Shown here: one piece after another, positions 9,201 to 19,600 of the stretch
Layout: every line of letters starts with the position of its first letter
How positions within the stretch are numbered: position 1 is the first letter of the stretch
DNA from: JANRIG01 sp033765235
GTDB taxonomy: Bacteria > Bacteroidota > Bacteroidia > Cytophagales > UBA9547
Direction: 5' to 3'
DNA length: 64,000 bases
Assembly (NCBI GenBank): GCA_033765235.1
Contig: JANRIG010000014.1
Span: 1-64,000, forward strand
Translations under genes and position numbers: made by a program
Notes under the pieces: generated by a model
Database searches by the model: none
The model's input: only the letters and a program-made list of their open reading frames with translations
Told to the model about the DNA's origin: nothing

Positions 9201-11407
9201 CTGTCTGTCTTGAATGGGGGTATCTTAAAATATACTTGCCTGTTATATGCGCCACCCAGTATTTCTTTTTTATTGAAATATACATATGCACCTGTAGTTG
9301 CGTCAAATTTAGGGTATTGAGGGTAGTTTTTTTTGCCTGATTTATTGCCCGGGTCGTCTATGTACAAGGTGCCCGCGGCATATACCAATTGATTGTCGAG
9401 AAAGTGGGTTTGCCCTTCGGCGTCTTCTTCTGTTAAGTTTTTTAGTATAAATTTAATACTGTCTATCTGGGTGAGAGTCACCATAAAGTTTTCATAGTCG
9501 AGGGTAAAATTTTTGCCTTTAAAGTCAAAAATGCCCGCCATAAGCTGCCCGTCAAATTGTATTTCTCGGTCTTTGTAAATCTTGATAATGTCATTGTCAG
9601 GAAAGGCAAATACATTGGATGAGTCACTAATATAAAATTTTTCTACTCCACGTAGTCGCATTTCATTATCGCCCAAGTATAAGGTAGCGTTGGGGTGCTT
9701 TACTGATACTGAGGGTATATATAGGTTGTCAAAATCTGTCTTGCCCATGTATGCACTCATAAAGTGATAGGCTTTTTCTTTGAGTATTATTTCGCCGGAG
9801 GTGCCATTGTATTTTATAAATCCGCGCCGCATCATATCCATCATGGCACCGTTAAACTCTATGGGCACAAGCTTGAGTTTTTTTATGATTTCGTCGGCAT
9901 ACAATGTTTCGGGTTTGTATTTGTCTTTATAGTAAAATAATACCCTGAGCGGGTGAAAGTTATTGATACCTTGCAACTTCACAAACTCATTGTCATTAAA
10001 ATATGCGGTGGACTTAAACATAGCCGGCACTATGGCTCGGCTGCCTACTATCTCAAAGGTGATAGAGTCTGTTTTCAAATCCCATCGGGCAAGGTCGGCC
10101 GAAAACTCAAAGCCATGATAAGTGTCGTGAAAAAAACTGTTTTTGAAATGACCTCTGTCTCTGTGAAACTTGGCATGAAGGTCGTGGGTGTGTAGTGTGA
10201 AGCCTACGCTTTGGTGGCTTATGGTATCGTCGCCCACAAATATGATGATGGCTGTGTGGTCTGACGATATGATAGAGTCGCCAAAGTGAAAAAAACTTGA
10301 AAATGCCTGAAACCTGTGCTTGCCATCATTATATTCTAAAAAGGATGGTTTAGAATCTATACAAGACGTAGATGACCGATTGCCCGACAGGCTGTAGCCT
10401 CCCTGAAAGTTAATATTTTTGCTAAGATTTTTGATAGGTACATCATTGGAGTAGGAGGTAAACTTAGGGTAGCGTTGGTTGATCTTGTTATGACTTTCTA
10501 TTTTATATTCCAATATGCCTTTCACAGATTCGTGCAGCTTGGCAGGGTGGTGCAGCTCCACAGCCTCAAATAAAAATCCGTGGCTGGCTACATTAAATGT
10601 ATAGTCGGTGAGTGATACTTCAACGTCTGATAAGCTGGTGTCTGCACTATGCCATGGCAGTATGCCTTCAAAACCTACAAATTGTCGTGTATTGGTCAAT
10701 AGTGACCCTGAGGCATGCTGTATGTACACCGTATCGTACATAGAGGAGAGCTTAAGCATTACATTTTTGAGTGTAATAAGAGGGCCGCTGAGCGTGGGCA
10801 TAGGTGCTGCTTTGGTGGAGGCATCTGCCAGTGCAGAGTCTGACCCGCCGGTCATAGACTGCAGCAGGGCTGCATCTTGGTTAGCTTGCTCCTGCTCAGG
10901 TGATATAGAGCCTGCATATTGAAAATCAAACGTAGTACCTACCACCCACACACTGTTGTTGTGTGAAATGTACAAAGCACTTTTTTCGAGCAGTAGTTGT
11001 GTGTTTGTTATATAGCTGTTAAATACTTTATCATCACCCCCTTCTACCACCTGCTCCAATACTTCTAAAAAGTGTACAAATTGATATTGGTGAAATTCGT
11101 TATCATTTACACACACCTCCAAAAATTTCATGAAATTGTATAAATGAGGCGATGGTTTCAGCCCTTTTTCCAACATTTTGCGGGTAATCACTGTTATCTT
11201 TTCACGGTTACTTTCGTCCAAAAAATCATCTGTCCATACCGAAGTCTCAAATTTTTTGGCATAGGCTATCAAGGTAATATTTTTAGTTTGTGCATATAAT
11301 GTATTCAAATCTTGTGTGTACTCGGCTTTATCTTCAAAAAGTCCTTCTTGGGCAAATGTATTGGTGCCCAAAAATAAAATTATAGCAATACAGGTTACTA
11401 TTTTCAT
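6203..11407 (-). CDS. 1734-residue secreted protein, unknown, with Lys/Glu/Pro repeat tail
   Basis: A signal peptide (MKIVTCIAIILFLGTNTFAQ) is followed by a helical region (about residues 20-160) and then about 1300 residues of repeating beta-type sequence with alternating hydrophobic residues, for example LDHQGIRGDGEIHYQSGVF and YYPDVNIADYECKWIHKDD. This resembles long beta-solenoid or TamB/LptD-like bridges in texture only; I do not recognise a family. The last ~120 residues are low complexity: three KKKKEKKKK-type blocks alternate with FAEPA and EVKTEP units. A Bacteroidota-type -7 box lies 19 bp upstream of the ATG. It has no lipobox and no T9SS sorting domain, so an inner-to-outer membrane or periplasmic location is inferred. 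It is coupled to the downstream DUF721 gene. Confidence 0.8.
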   Translation of the reverse strand: MKIVTCIAIILFLGTNTFAQEGLFEDKAEYTQDLNTLYAQTKNITLIAYAKKFETSVWTDDFLDESNREKITVITRKMLEKGLKPSPHLYNFMKFLEVCVNDNEFHQYQFVHFLEVLEQVVEGGDDKVFNSYITNTQLLLEKSALYISHNNSVWVVGTTFDFQYAGSISPEQEQANQDAALLQSMTGGSDSALADASTKAAPMPTLSGPLITLKNVMLKLSSMYDTVYIQHASGSLLTNTRQFVGFEGILPWHSADTSLSDVEVSLTDYTFNVASHGFLFEAVELHHPAKLHESVKGILEYKIESHNKINQRYPKFTSYSNDVPIKNLSKNINFQGGYSLSGNRSSTSCIDSKPSFLEYNDGKHRFQAFSSFFHFGDSIISSDHTAIIIFVGDDTISHQSVGFTLHTHDLHAKFHRDRGHFKNSFFHDTYHGFEFSADLARWDLKTDSITFEIVGSRAIVPAMFKSTAYFNDNEFVKLQGINNFHPLRVLFYYKDKYKPETLYADEIIKKLKLVPIEFNGAMMDMMRRGFIKYNGTSGEIILKEKAYHFMSAYMGKTDFDNLYIPSVSVKHPNATLYLGDNEMRLRGVEKFYISDSSNVFAFPDNDIIKIYKDREIQFDGQLMAGIFDFKGKNFTLDYENFMVTLTQIDSIKFILKNLTEEDAEGQTHFLDNQLVYAAGTLYIDDPGNKSGKKNYPQYPKFDATTGAYVYFNKKEILGGAYNRQVYFKIPPFKTDSVRNSDQKALKFDGKFYSGGIFPDFDEVLKIMPDNSLGFKHKVPAEGYDIYNGKGKFFGTVTLDHQGIRGDGEIHYQSGVFYSNDFVFYQDSLVGYGQQAKIKEATINDVYYPDVNIADYECKWIHKDDSLHVINLKYPFEMYKKQISVEGAINITPKGLTGQGMMEVKKINVISPHYEFKDKHIMARHSVFNYKLEGYTQPSLSMDNVKADFQLNEDYVYLSPEIQGLASLTFPINQYKTSIEHAKWDMKHKIVYMSINDDEDVNKSIFTSTNPDQDSLHFNARSAVYDLQKKILNISEVPYIKVADCKIFPDSNKVTILENAQMKSFKKARLLVDTLFGYHTFHTGKIEIQSGEKFSGSATYDFINAHSDTFRILFTNFHLEEKMINKHETLRYTAAECEISEKEKFYIAPKIFYKGHTKMVAYHKLFSFDGKVKIDIKNKELKTDWFEYSKDGSSPEVVIYLDKTLEKTNKTKSKTVAQSDTTLNAVVSENTEEDFQTDHSQLFSGAFYEYGANDIYNTIVSTRKNELDEAIFTASGELYFDGHINSFRIGYPKRLKNHTLVGNEYIYNDSSSAFVCIGNLDFSKSDPNFGIKSIGELAGHLDKNQYYANSMISLKLNIPDKALELIATKIKEVLQDSTHHLDTTKHTELNLLAIKLANMANDKAAKNFEKDFHELGEIKPLFKYAPKLAEGICFGNVYLEWSKKHKAWYSLGRFKMSNMLGKDINAKIKGYMEIKKTDQGDMISVFIHPRSDIWFYISYQPGRLSILSSEADFNQLIASKSKGETGTPAVYTFVQSDYTEKKMYLKDFFKNYLNREYNEEEEERELQVDEPEITQEISESLDLTESKDTVSSKPAVEEDIVLPDNYVPEKTEKKKKEKKKKEDPFAEPAQPAEEVKTEPTEPAVEKKEPAPDTKNESEYLPEPAQKPEKKKKEKKKKADAFAEPAHEDEVKTEPAEPAAEPAPEEPKKKEKKKKKKGQSEEPKQDTENNNGEGGN

Positions 11408-11425
11408 TTATTACTTATAAAATAT

Positions 11426-11433
11426 CAAATTTA
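11426..11433 (-). promoter_or_regulatory. -7 promoter element of the 1734-residue protein gene
   Basis: On the minus strand this reads TAAATTTG, a full match to the Bacteroidota -7 consensus TAnnTTTG. Transcription would begin near 11420, leaving a leader of about 13 nt before the ATG at 11407. No clear TTG is seen at -33. Confidence 0.4.
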
Positions 11434-11490
11434 CAATTATTTTAATTATTTTACATAAAATTGTAAAAATCAAATACCACTAATATATTC

Positions 11491-14145
11491 ATGAGTTATA
11501 TCAAGTTTATACGCTGTTTCACAATTATTTTAGCGTGCATCAATGCACACTCTCAAAGTGCAGTCACATTTACACAGCCCGATACATTTCCTTTGCGCTC
11601 TTGCCATACCCGTGAAGTACTTGAATATCATATATCCAAAGGAGATATTACATATAATGAAAATAAATACGAAAAACAACTGCAAAAGTGGATTGACAAT
11701 TATAAAATCAATAAAAGCAAATGGCGCACAGAAGACGATACACTCATCATTCCTGTAATAGTACACATAGTGCACAATGGCGAAAATGTGGGCACATCGC
11801 CTAATATTACCGCCACGCAAGTATATTCCCAATTTGATGTACTCAATGAAGATTTTAACAAAAAACTCGGCACACTCGGGTACAACAATAGCACTGTAGG
11901 TGCCTCCATGAAAATAAAATTTGTAAAAGCTGTGTGGGCACCAGATGGAAGTGAACTGGCAGAGCATGGCATACGCAGGTATAACGGCAACCGTACTTCA
12001 TGGAGCACTGTCAGTGCCATAGAGAATATACTAAAACCCGCTACCCAATGGAACCCAAATAATTACCTGAATATATGGACGGTGAAACTCGGAGGCACAC
12101 TCTCCAAAACACTCGGATATGCACAGTTTCCAAGCCTCTCAACCCTGCAAGGGCTTGACGCCAACGAAGGTCCGGCTGTGACAGATGGGTTGGTGATAAG
12201 GTACAATGTATTTGGCAGGGTAGGTGATGTGGTATCGCCGTACAACAAAGGGCGCACCGTAACGCATGAAATGGGTCACTTTTTAGGCCTAAAACATATA
12301 TGGGGCGATGATAGTAACTGCAGCACTACTACTGACTATTGCGACGATACTCCCAAAGTAAACGCCGAAAACTACAGATGCCCTACCGCTCCCATACCAG
12401 CTTGCATATCCGGACAAAGAGCCATGACAGAAAACTATCTTGATTATACAGACGATGTATGTATGAATATATTTACCAACGACCAAAAAAGCAGAGTTTT
12501 AGCAGTGCTTGCCAATAGCCCAAGGCGCAAAGAATTATTATCATCCAATGTATACATAGCATCGCTCAAGCCTCAAGCATTCATAGGATGCTCCACCAAA
12601 ATAGCTTGCGCAGGCAATGTGGTAAACTTTATAGACTCCAGCAAAATGGCACCCACTTCATGGCAATGGATGGTGAAAAATAGCTTGAATAATATTGTGA
12701 TAAGCACTACCTCTCAAAATTTTAGCCATACATTCACCGCCACTGGTGCATATAGCCTGCAACTGATAGTAACCAACACTCACGGTGCCGACACAGCATA
12801 CAAAGCCAACTATTTGCACATCATATCAGGCAATACACTCACTATGCCTTTTACAGAAAATTTTGAAACCAACACAGTGCTTAGCCGCTGGGTGCTGTAC
12901 AACCCTGCCGCAGACTCCACATGGCGCGTATTGTCAGGCGTGAGTGCCTACGGCACAGGTCAAAAATGCTACAGGTATAACAATTACGACAGTACCTACG
13001 ACAAAACAGGTATAAAAAACGGTATTGTTTCACCAAAAATAGCCTTTGCATCGGGCAGCAACAGCTACCTCGAGTTTGACTATGCATATGCCAAATATCA
13101 AGACTATGCCGATACGCTGAGTATACTATATTCTACAGATTGTGGCAAAACCTTCAAAACATTTTGGAAACGAGGGGGCGATAATTTGGCCACAGGCACT
13201 CCAAAATCTACCCAATTTTTGCCCACCAATACCGAGTGGCGCAAAGAGCAAATATCATTACAGTTTCTCAACGGGCAACCCTCTGTACATCTTATGTTTC
13301 AAAATATATCAGGTTGGGGAAATGCAATATATTTGGATAATATCAATATACACACCCCCATTCGTACAGCACCTCCCGTGGCCGATTTTTATGCAGCTCC
13401 TACTACAGTTTGTCAAGGCCAAAGTGTGACATTTGCAGACATATCTACCCAATACCCTACCGGCTGGAGTTGGAATATTACCGAAAAAAACAACGGTGCT
13501 ACCCCTATCACCTCCACACAGCAATATTTGCTCATCATATTCAATATTTCAGGCACCTACCACGTGAGCCTTACTACCCAAAATGCTTTAGGTACAAGCT
13601 CTGCCTTGACCAAAAATAACTATATAAAAGTAAATACCCCGCCCCAAGTAAGCATTTTGACATCTACTACCTTGCTCGGTACATGCAACCCTGCAACCGT
13701 ACTCACTGCCACAGGAGCGCAGCACTACAAATGGTACGACTACAAAGGCACCCAAGTGGTAGGCAATCAGGCTACACTAGCCATAAACCCCTCACTGTCT
13801 GCAATATATACTGTGTATGGCACCGATGCTAACGGATGTGTAAACAGTGCATTTGTAGAAATAGAAGTGCAAGATACTTGTCTTACTTCATTAAACAATA
13901 ATATTAATAATACCTCATGGATACTATATCCAAATCCTGCTGAAGACTTATTGTATATATATAATACCAGAGGCTACTATACAAAAACTACATTACATAT
14001 ATATGATGTGTATGGCAAAATGGTGATGAACAAGGCAATTGACAATAGTATAATGATAGATTTATCCAAAATTTCGCAAGGCATATATTTTGTGCATATT
14101 GAGGCACCACAAGGTATAAATAATATAAAGTTTATAAAGCAATGA
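11491..14145 (+). CDS. Secreted M43-family (pappalysin-like) zinc metalloprotease with T9SS sorting domain
   Basis: 884 residues. A signal peptide (about 1-22, ending AHSQS) and a propeptide-like part lead to a metzincin catalytic domain: the zinc-binding motif HEMGHFLGLKH has its first His at residue 259 and Glu at 260, followed by the cysteine-rich segment and the ENYLDYTDDVCMN Met-turn typical of M43B. Then come a PKD-like domain (GCSTKIACAGNVVNFIDSS), a jelly-roll/MAM-like domain (MPFTENFETNTVLSRW onward), a second PKD domain (QSVTFADIST), an Ig-like domain, and a type A T9SS domain (LYPNPAEDLLYIYN ... GIYFVHIEA). It is predicted to cross the outer membrane by T9SS and act on proteins at the cell surface or outside. 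It converges on the PorP/SprF gene. Confidence 0.9.
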   Translation: MSYIKFIRCFTIILACINAHSQSAVTFTQPDTFPLRSCHTREVLEYHISKGDITYNENKYEKQLQKWIDNYKINKSKWRTEDDTLIIPVIVHIVHNGENVGTSPNITATQVYSQFDVLNEDFNKKLGTLGYNNSTVGASMKIKFVKAVWAPDGSELAEHGIRRYNGNRTSWSTVSAIENILKPATQWNPNNYLNIWTVKLGGTLSKTLGYAQFPSLSTLQGLDANEGPAVTDGLVIRYNVFGRVGDVVSPYNKGRTVTHEMGHFLGLKHIWGDDSNCSTTTDYCDDTPKVNAENYRCPTAPIPACISGQRAMTENYLDYTDDVCMNIFTNDQKSRVLAVLANSPRRKELLSSNVYIASLKPQAFIGCSTKIACAGNVVNFIDSSKMAPTSWQWMVKNSLNNIVISTTSQNFSHTFTATGAYSLQLIVTNTHGADTAYKANYLHIISGNTLTMPFTENFETNTVLSRWVLYNPAADSTWRVLSGVSAYGTGQKCYRYNNYDSTYDKTGIKNGIVSPKIAFASGSNSYLEFDYAYAKYQDYADTLSILYSTDCGKTFKTFWKRGGDNLATGTPKSTQFLPTNTEWRKEQISLQFLNGQPSVHLMFQNISGWGNAIYLDNINIHTPIRTAPPVADFYAAPTTVCQGQSVTFADISTQYPTGWSWNITEKNNGATPITSTQQYLLIIFNISGTYHVSLTTQNALGTSSALTKNNYIKVNTPPQVSILTSTTLLGTCNPATVLTATGAQHYKWYDYKGTQVVGNQATLAINPSLSAIYTVYGTDANGCVNSAFVEIEVQDTCLTSLNNNINNTSWILYPNPAEDLLYIYNTRGYYTKTTLHIYDVYGKMVMNKAIDNSIMIDLSKISQGIYFVHIEAPQGINNIKFIKQ

Positions 14146-14223
14146 TCAATGCGTGGGCTATGACACTTTAATAACATATTGAATGTAATAATAATCAAAT
14201 GAAAATAATGTGCCCTTTGAGTA

Positions 14224-15312
14224 TCAATTCCTCTTTATCAGGTCATACTCAAAGTCCGGGCAAGGCAACCTTCTGAACTTGGGTGCCCTACGTGTACGAA
14301 ATACATACGACAAATTTATCTCATGCACACCTCCGGTGCCAATACCCTGTGTAGATACCGTAAGGTCATAGGCATAGCCAAATCCTATACCCATGAGGCT
14401 GCCACCTACCAAAAATACAACAGACTCATTATTAGGATAGTATCTGCCTCCGGAGCCGTCAGCTGTGCTGGAGCGGGTAGCTTTTATAGGTATGCCTCGG
14501 TACCATACACCTGCCAGCATCCACTTATAAGTCCAGTATATGCCTAAGTCTATTTGGTCGTTCTGAAAGTTAAAATAACTGTCGGTGCCTCCTTGCGTTT
14601 TCCATGTAGCAGTAGGTATTATACTCATCATGATAGGATTATCCGAGTGCTTACCGTCTGCATCAGGGTGTAATAATATCGGGATTTTATATCCTCCGGT
14701 TAATGTTATTTTCACTGGCCATACTTCTTTAGTTAATGGGGTAAATTTAATATCAGGTTTGTTAAGATGGTGCATTGAAAACGAAGCCCAAAGTCTGCGT
14801 GTAAAAAACAAAGCTCCAAAGCTTATATCAGGGGCTATATTGCTGCCTGCAAAGCCCCCGCTCGATACAGGTTCTCGATCATTTACAAGGTCTGCCGGTA
14901 ATACTCCTGCGCCCAGCCCACTACTGATAAAGCCTCCCTGCAAGCCAAATCGCAGTGTGTATGCATTGGTAAGCCTCACCTCATAGGCATAGGCTACGTT
15001 AAAATGGGTAGAGGTAATACTGCTGCCACTCGAGCCTTGATAATCTTGTATTACAGATGCACCCAGCCCACTTTTGTATTTCATGAAATAGGTGTCAAAT
15101 GATGCAAAATAAGTGTAATACTTAGCAGGTTGCAAATACCACTGCCACCGAGCATGTAGCATAAAGCGGTTGGCATGGCGGCTGCCTGCAAAGGCAGGAT
15201 TTATATACATGGGCACTGCATAAAACATAGAAAATTGTATGTCTTGAGCATAGCTTATGGCAGCGTGTAAGGTAAAAAATAATACTAATAATGCCTTTGT
15301 GATTTTATTCAT
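14224..15312 (-). CDS. PorP/SprF-family T9SS outer-membrane protein (copy 1)
   Basis: 362 residues from the ATG at 15312 (a TTG one codon earlier is also open). Signal peptide MNKITKALLVLFFTLHAA, cleavage after SYA. The mature N-terminus QDIQFSMFYAVPMYINPAFAG is the family signature (QFSxFYxxPxxxNPAxxG). The rest is a beta-barrel with alternating aromatic strands such as LRFGLQGGFISSG and FGYAYDLTVSTQ, ending in a basic RRAPKFRRL segment. PorP anchors the PorK/N ring complex and SprF-type members serve gliding adhesins with type B sorting domains. This copy forms a tandem with the next PorP/SprF gene (60 bp apart) and is probably its operon partner. Confidence 0.9.
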   Translation of the reverse strand: MNKITKALLVLFFTLHAAISYAQDIQFSMFYAVPMYINPAFAGSRHANRFMLHARWQWYLQPAKYYTYFASFDTYFMKYKSGLGASVIQDYQGSSGSSITSTHFNVAYAYEVRLTNAYTLRFGLQGGFISSGLGAGVLPADLVNDREPVSSGGFAGSNIAPDISFGALFFTRRLWASFSMHHLNKPDIKFTPLTKEVWPVKITLTGGYKIPILLHPDADGKHSDNPIMMSIIPTATWKTQGGTDSYFNFQNDQIDLGIYWTYKWMLAGVWYRGIPIKATRSSTADGSGGRYYPNNESVVFLVGGSLMGIGFGYAYDLTVSTQGIGTGGVHEINLSYVFRTRRAPKFRRLPCPDFEYDLIKRN

Positions 15313-15372
15313 CAATACCGTTATACATTAAAGCAATAAAGTAAGTACATATTTTTTCAATATCCAAATATG

Positions 15373-16431
15373 CTACATGAGCGGGGTATGGAATTTTGAA
15401 GATTTTTTGGTTTTCTTGCTAAAATGTACCGTTGTTTTAAATGATATTTCGTAGGTGCTTGCAGTGCCAAAACCGCTCTTACTGAGGGCAGATGTGCCAA
15501 AGTCATAGCTAAGACCAAGGTTAAAATGTTTATTCCCAAAACCTAATAAAAAAACCAGTCCATCGTTAAACCTGTATGAGCTGCCAATGGCAATTTTGGT
15601 AGGTCGCAAATATTCCTCATGGTCAGTAAATAAATAGGTAAAATTGCCCCCTGCCATCAGCATATTGTCCGATGCCTGCAATACATATATATAGTTGGGC
15701 GAAAAATTTAAGTTTTTGGCTACATGTATCTCTATGCCTCCGTGAAACTTTAGCAGAATAGGTGCACGCACAGTCACCCCCTGCACATAAGACTCATTGG
15801 GTCTGGTAAGGTGCGAGGCAGCAAATCCAAAATAGGCACTGATACCCGGCTGGTAAATATTACGCCCTGCATTATAGTAATATAGCAACCCGGCTCCTAC
15901 CTCAGGGTGAAATTTTGAAGGTATGTTTTGATAATTGGCATCATTATTATTGGTGCTGTTCTGTGTGCCGGTACTTGCATCATAGCTGCTGCCCCATATG
16001 TAATTTTGTGAATTTCCTTGCATCTGTATCCCGCCAAGTTGTATGCCAAAAGTAATATTTTGTGCTGTGGTGGCTGCTATGTGCAGATTGTAGGCAGCAT
16101 TTATGCTAAACCACAATAAGTTTATGCCGCCCCCCATATTAGAATTGAGGATATTGGCACCAAAGCCTCCTTTATGATAATTTTTCTCTCCCTTATCGTG
16201 ATATGGCACTATTACTGCAAATTGTGATGAGGTGTATGGATTTATGCCTACCCATTGCGAGCGGTGTATACCACTAAAGGCTACTTTGTGCTCCAGCCCG
16301 CTTAGTGCAGGATTAAGATAAATAGATGAAGCATAAAATTGCGAAAATATAGGCTCTTTCTGTGCAAATACTGAAAAATATTGGCCTAAAAATATGAATA
16401 TTAATACGAAATATTGTCGAAAACGTTCCAA
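15373..16431 (-). CDS. PorP/SprF-family T9SS outer-membrane protein (copy 2), TTG start
   Basis: 352 residues. The signal peptide MERFRQYFVLIFIFLGQYF (cleavage after VFA) starts at a TTG codon; no in-frame ATG or GTG exists upstream before a stop, and the next Met is far inside the protein, so TTG is the best start. The mature N-terminus QKEPIFSQFYASSIYLNPALSG fits the PorP/SprF signature, followed by a predicted beta-barrel (FGIQLGGIQMQGNSQN, LGLSYDFGTS). It is divergent from the giant type B adhesin gene over a 193-bp gap, the arrangement expected if this protein serves that adhesin in secretion. A promoter candidate with both -33 and -7 elements lies just upstream. Confidence 0.9.
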   Translation of the reverse strand: MERFRQYFVLIFIFLGQYFSVFAQKEPIFSQFYASSIYLNPALSGLEHKVAFSGIHRSQWVGINPYTSSQFAVIVPYHDKGEKNYHKGGFGANILNSNMGGGINLLWFSINAAYNLHIAATTAQNITFGIQLGGIQMQGNSQNYIWGSSYDASTGTQNSTNNNDANYQNIPSKFHPEVGAGLLYYYNAGRNIYQPGISAYFGFAASHLTRPNESYVQGVTVRAPILLKFHGGIEIHVAKNLNFSPNYIYVLQASDNMLMAGGNFTYLFTDHEEYLRPTKIAIGSSYRFNDGLVFLLGFGNKHFNLGLSYDFGTSALSKSGFGTASTYEISFKTTVHFSKKTKKSSKFHTPLM

Positions 16432-16458
16432 CGCTTTATTCAGAATTACTTACTTTCG

Positions 16459-16487
16459 CAAAAATAGTTAAATATTTATGATTTCAA
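16459..16487 (-). promoter_or_regulatory. Promoter of the PorP/SprF tandem
   Basis: On the minus strand TTG (16487-16485) is separated by 18 bp from TATTTTTG (16466-16459), matching the Bacteroidota -33/-7 consensus TTG and TAnnTTTG. The start would be near 16453, about 22 nt before the TTG start codon. On the plus strand the same gap holds two TTACTTTCG boxes (16450-16458, 16498-16506), weaker candidates for the adhesin gene. Confidence 0.5.
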
Positions 16488-16624
16488 CACATTGGTAGTT
16501 ACTTTCGTATATATAGTTGTATATATCTTTAATTTTACATTATGATACGTGCAGATTTTAATATTCTCTTTTTTTATATTAATATTGAAATCAGATTTAT
16601 TTTCAAGAAACTAACAATTGCTTT

Positions 16625-19600
16625 ATGTTAAAAAAGCTATACATATTTATTGCCATCACACTATCGTTATTAACGGTTACTCATACATATGCCACCCACG
16701 TGGTAGGGGGTGTATTGGAGTATGTGCGCATAGGCCCGGGAAGTTTGCCCAACTCGTCCCGATACAAAGTAGTGCTCAAATTGTGGCGCGATGCTGCAGG
16801 TAATCCTTGGTTTCCTCCCAGTGCCCTCATAGAAGTACGTGGCGATACACTACCTATCAACCCACTCACAGCTACATTGCCGGGCGGTAGTTTTGATCCA
16901 TACGTTACTACTTATCCCGGTGGTACTACCTATCCCTATGGCGGTATCAATAGGATGGTAAGTGGCACTAACAGCAATGCTCCACAGTTCAAGCGCGATT
17001 TTACCATTACTTGGGGTGGTGCTCAGGCAGCATTAGATACATTTATGATACGTAGTGGAGCTCTAAGTGCTACAGCACAAAACGGCAACACAAGACTTTT
17101 CCCTTCTACTAATGTACCCTCTTATGAAAACCCATCGTGGAACCGCGCTCTTAAGACATATCCTACCGTACAGTATAATCGTGATGGATATGGTTTTGTA
17201 AAAGGAGTTTTTAATACGGTATCAGGGGAAGTACTATCTGCCAATGGAGATAGAACCAACTTTACAGATGCTTGTGTTGGAGGCAGACTATGCGTTGAGC
17301 AATATGTAAACACTTGTACATTTGCACCCAAAGTAGCCATACAATGGGCTGAGTATATCAGAGTTGTAGATTTGCCCAATATCCCCGGAGGCTATCATAT
17401 GACCTTTAGGCTGTGTTGCCGCAACAATGCACTCCAAAACCTTAATAACCCGGGCAGCACCAGCTACGCAGTATACGCACGCATACCCGATGTAGCCAGA
17501 TTAGACAATGCTACCAACACATGGCAACAACTCTATACCACTCTTGGGATCAATATAAATACTACTTTAGGGTTTAACAACAATACTACCACAGGGGTGA
17601 GTATTGTAAGCGGTAGCTCAGTCACTATGGGCAACTATACTTCACCGGGCACCGGTAAGTCGCTTGTGCAAATGGTGCGCAACTCAAGCCCTCGCTTTAG
17701 GTCAGTGCCACCACTGTTTGTTTGCAGTTATAACCAATTTATAGAAGATGTACTGGGCGTGCAGCAAAACCCTGCTTATGACCATGGTGCCAATGACCTT
17801 GATGCTGACTCAGTACAATATGAAGTAGTCAATGCCTATGATGAGCAAGGTCCATTCACAGATACTTGGGGAGGTCTTCCGGCAACTAATATTAATGGAA
17901 CTTTATTCTCAGGCAATATGAGGCTCTTTGCCACTACATTACCGGGCTTCCCATACCCCGACAATGTGAATTTGGCCACTTACAGGTATGCACAATACAG
18001 ATCGCCATATACTCCCACAAACCCACTTAGCAATAGTGCCTCTTGGCAAGGCATCATACTCAATACATCCACAGGTACAATGCAAATAAGACCTCAGGTA
18101 AATGTACAAGGATTGTATGTGGTAGCCATAAGAGCGCGTGAGTTTAGAAAAATGAACGACGGAACTCTCCGTTTTTTGGGTGAAGTCACCCGCGACTATC
18201 AGTTCAGAGTACTCAATTGTCCGGCACCTGCCATAGCAGCCATAGGCAATTCGGACCAATGTAATGGCACTAATACTGTAAATTTAGTCAATAATAATAT
18301 CAATGGTATATCCAACTTCTATTGGGATACCGGCAGAGACCGCTATACCAATACATTAGCAGGGGTCAACAACCTTAGAAGGCGCACTGATAATACAGTT
18401 AATGATTTTCCATTAGCTGCCAATACTACTACTGCTACGTTGCCCAGTTTCAACTTTCAAAATCCGGGTACCTATTATGTGAAGTTAGTCATACAGCGTG
18501 GCACCAAATGTGCTGACTCAGTGTATCGCCCCGTAAATGTAACCAGTGTGCGTGCAGGTTGGGGACAAAACCCAAGTGGACAAGTCTGTGTGAATAATGG
18601 AGTACTATTTGACCCATTCATGAGTAGCTCAGTAGTGGGTATTACTACTGTGTCAGGCTCCAGCACATGGACAAATCCTGCTACCAACCCTATACCTACA
18701 AGGCGCGTATCAGTCACAGGGGTAGGGTTTGTTAATAAAATGTTCAAATGGATGAAGCCCAATGGCTCACTACCTGTGGAAGGTGATACAATGCAGATAA
18801 ATAACTATCCGCTTCCTCAACCGGCCCGTGTACAGCGAGTAGTATGGAACTTTGGTGATAATGTTCAACAAATATTCTCATTTTCAGGCAGTTCATTGCA
18901 GCCTTTTGGATGCATAGTGGGTGCTACCTCTACACTGGGTTTAGGTATAGTTTGTGCCAATACCACTGTGGTGGCATTCAACCCCGCCCATGTGGCAAGT
19001 GTGCCGGGCGTAAGACATGCTTATACCTCATCAGGCAGTTATGTAGGATCTATGACCGTGTGGAACCAATTTGGTTGTCAAAGTTCGCTCACCCGCAGTG
19101 TGGTAGTTATTCAAAATCGTCCTTCTGCCACGGCTTTGGGAGGTCCGGTGTGTCTTAATAATCCGCTTATTACCATACCCGGTACAGTAAGTTCAGCGGT
19201 AGGTGGTATATGGTCACAAACTCCCCTTACCGGAACATTTTTAAGCCCTATATCAGCAGTGGGACCCAATTTGTCTATGATTTATAGGCTAAACACCACC
19301 GTTTCGCCCAATCTTACCGTAAACTTGGCACTATCTACCTATGGCAACGGTGCTTGCCCTACGGGCGTGATATCAAATGTAGGTATAGGTGTATTAGCAG
19401 CACCTGCAGTAGATGCAGGTAACAATGCCACCATTTGTCGAAACAATAGAAACTATAGAGTCACAGGCTCTATCACAGGTCTTACCAATACAGGATTTTG
19501 GCGCACCAAAGGTACAGGTACATTTGAAAACGGGCTTACCACCATATCCACAAGTCACTTAAATGCACATACATATACGCTTTCCTTAGCAGATAGTACT

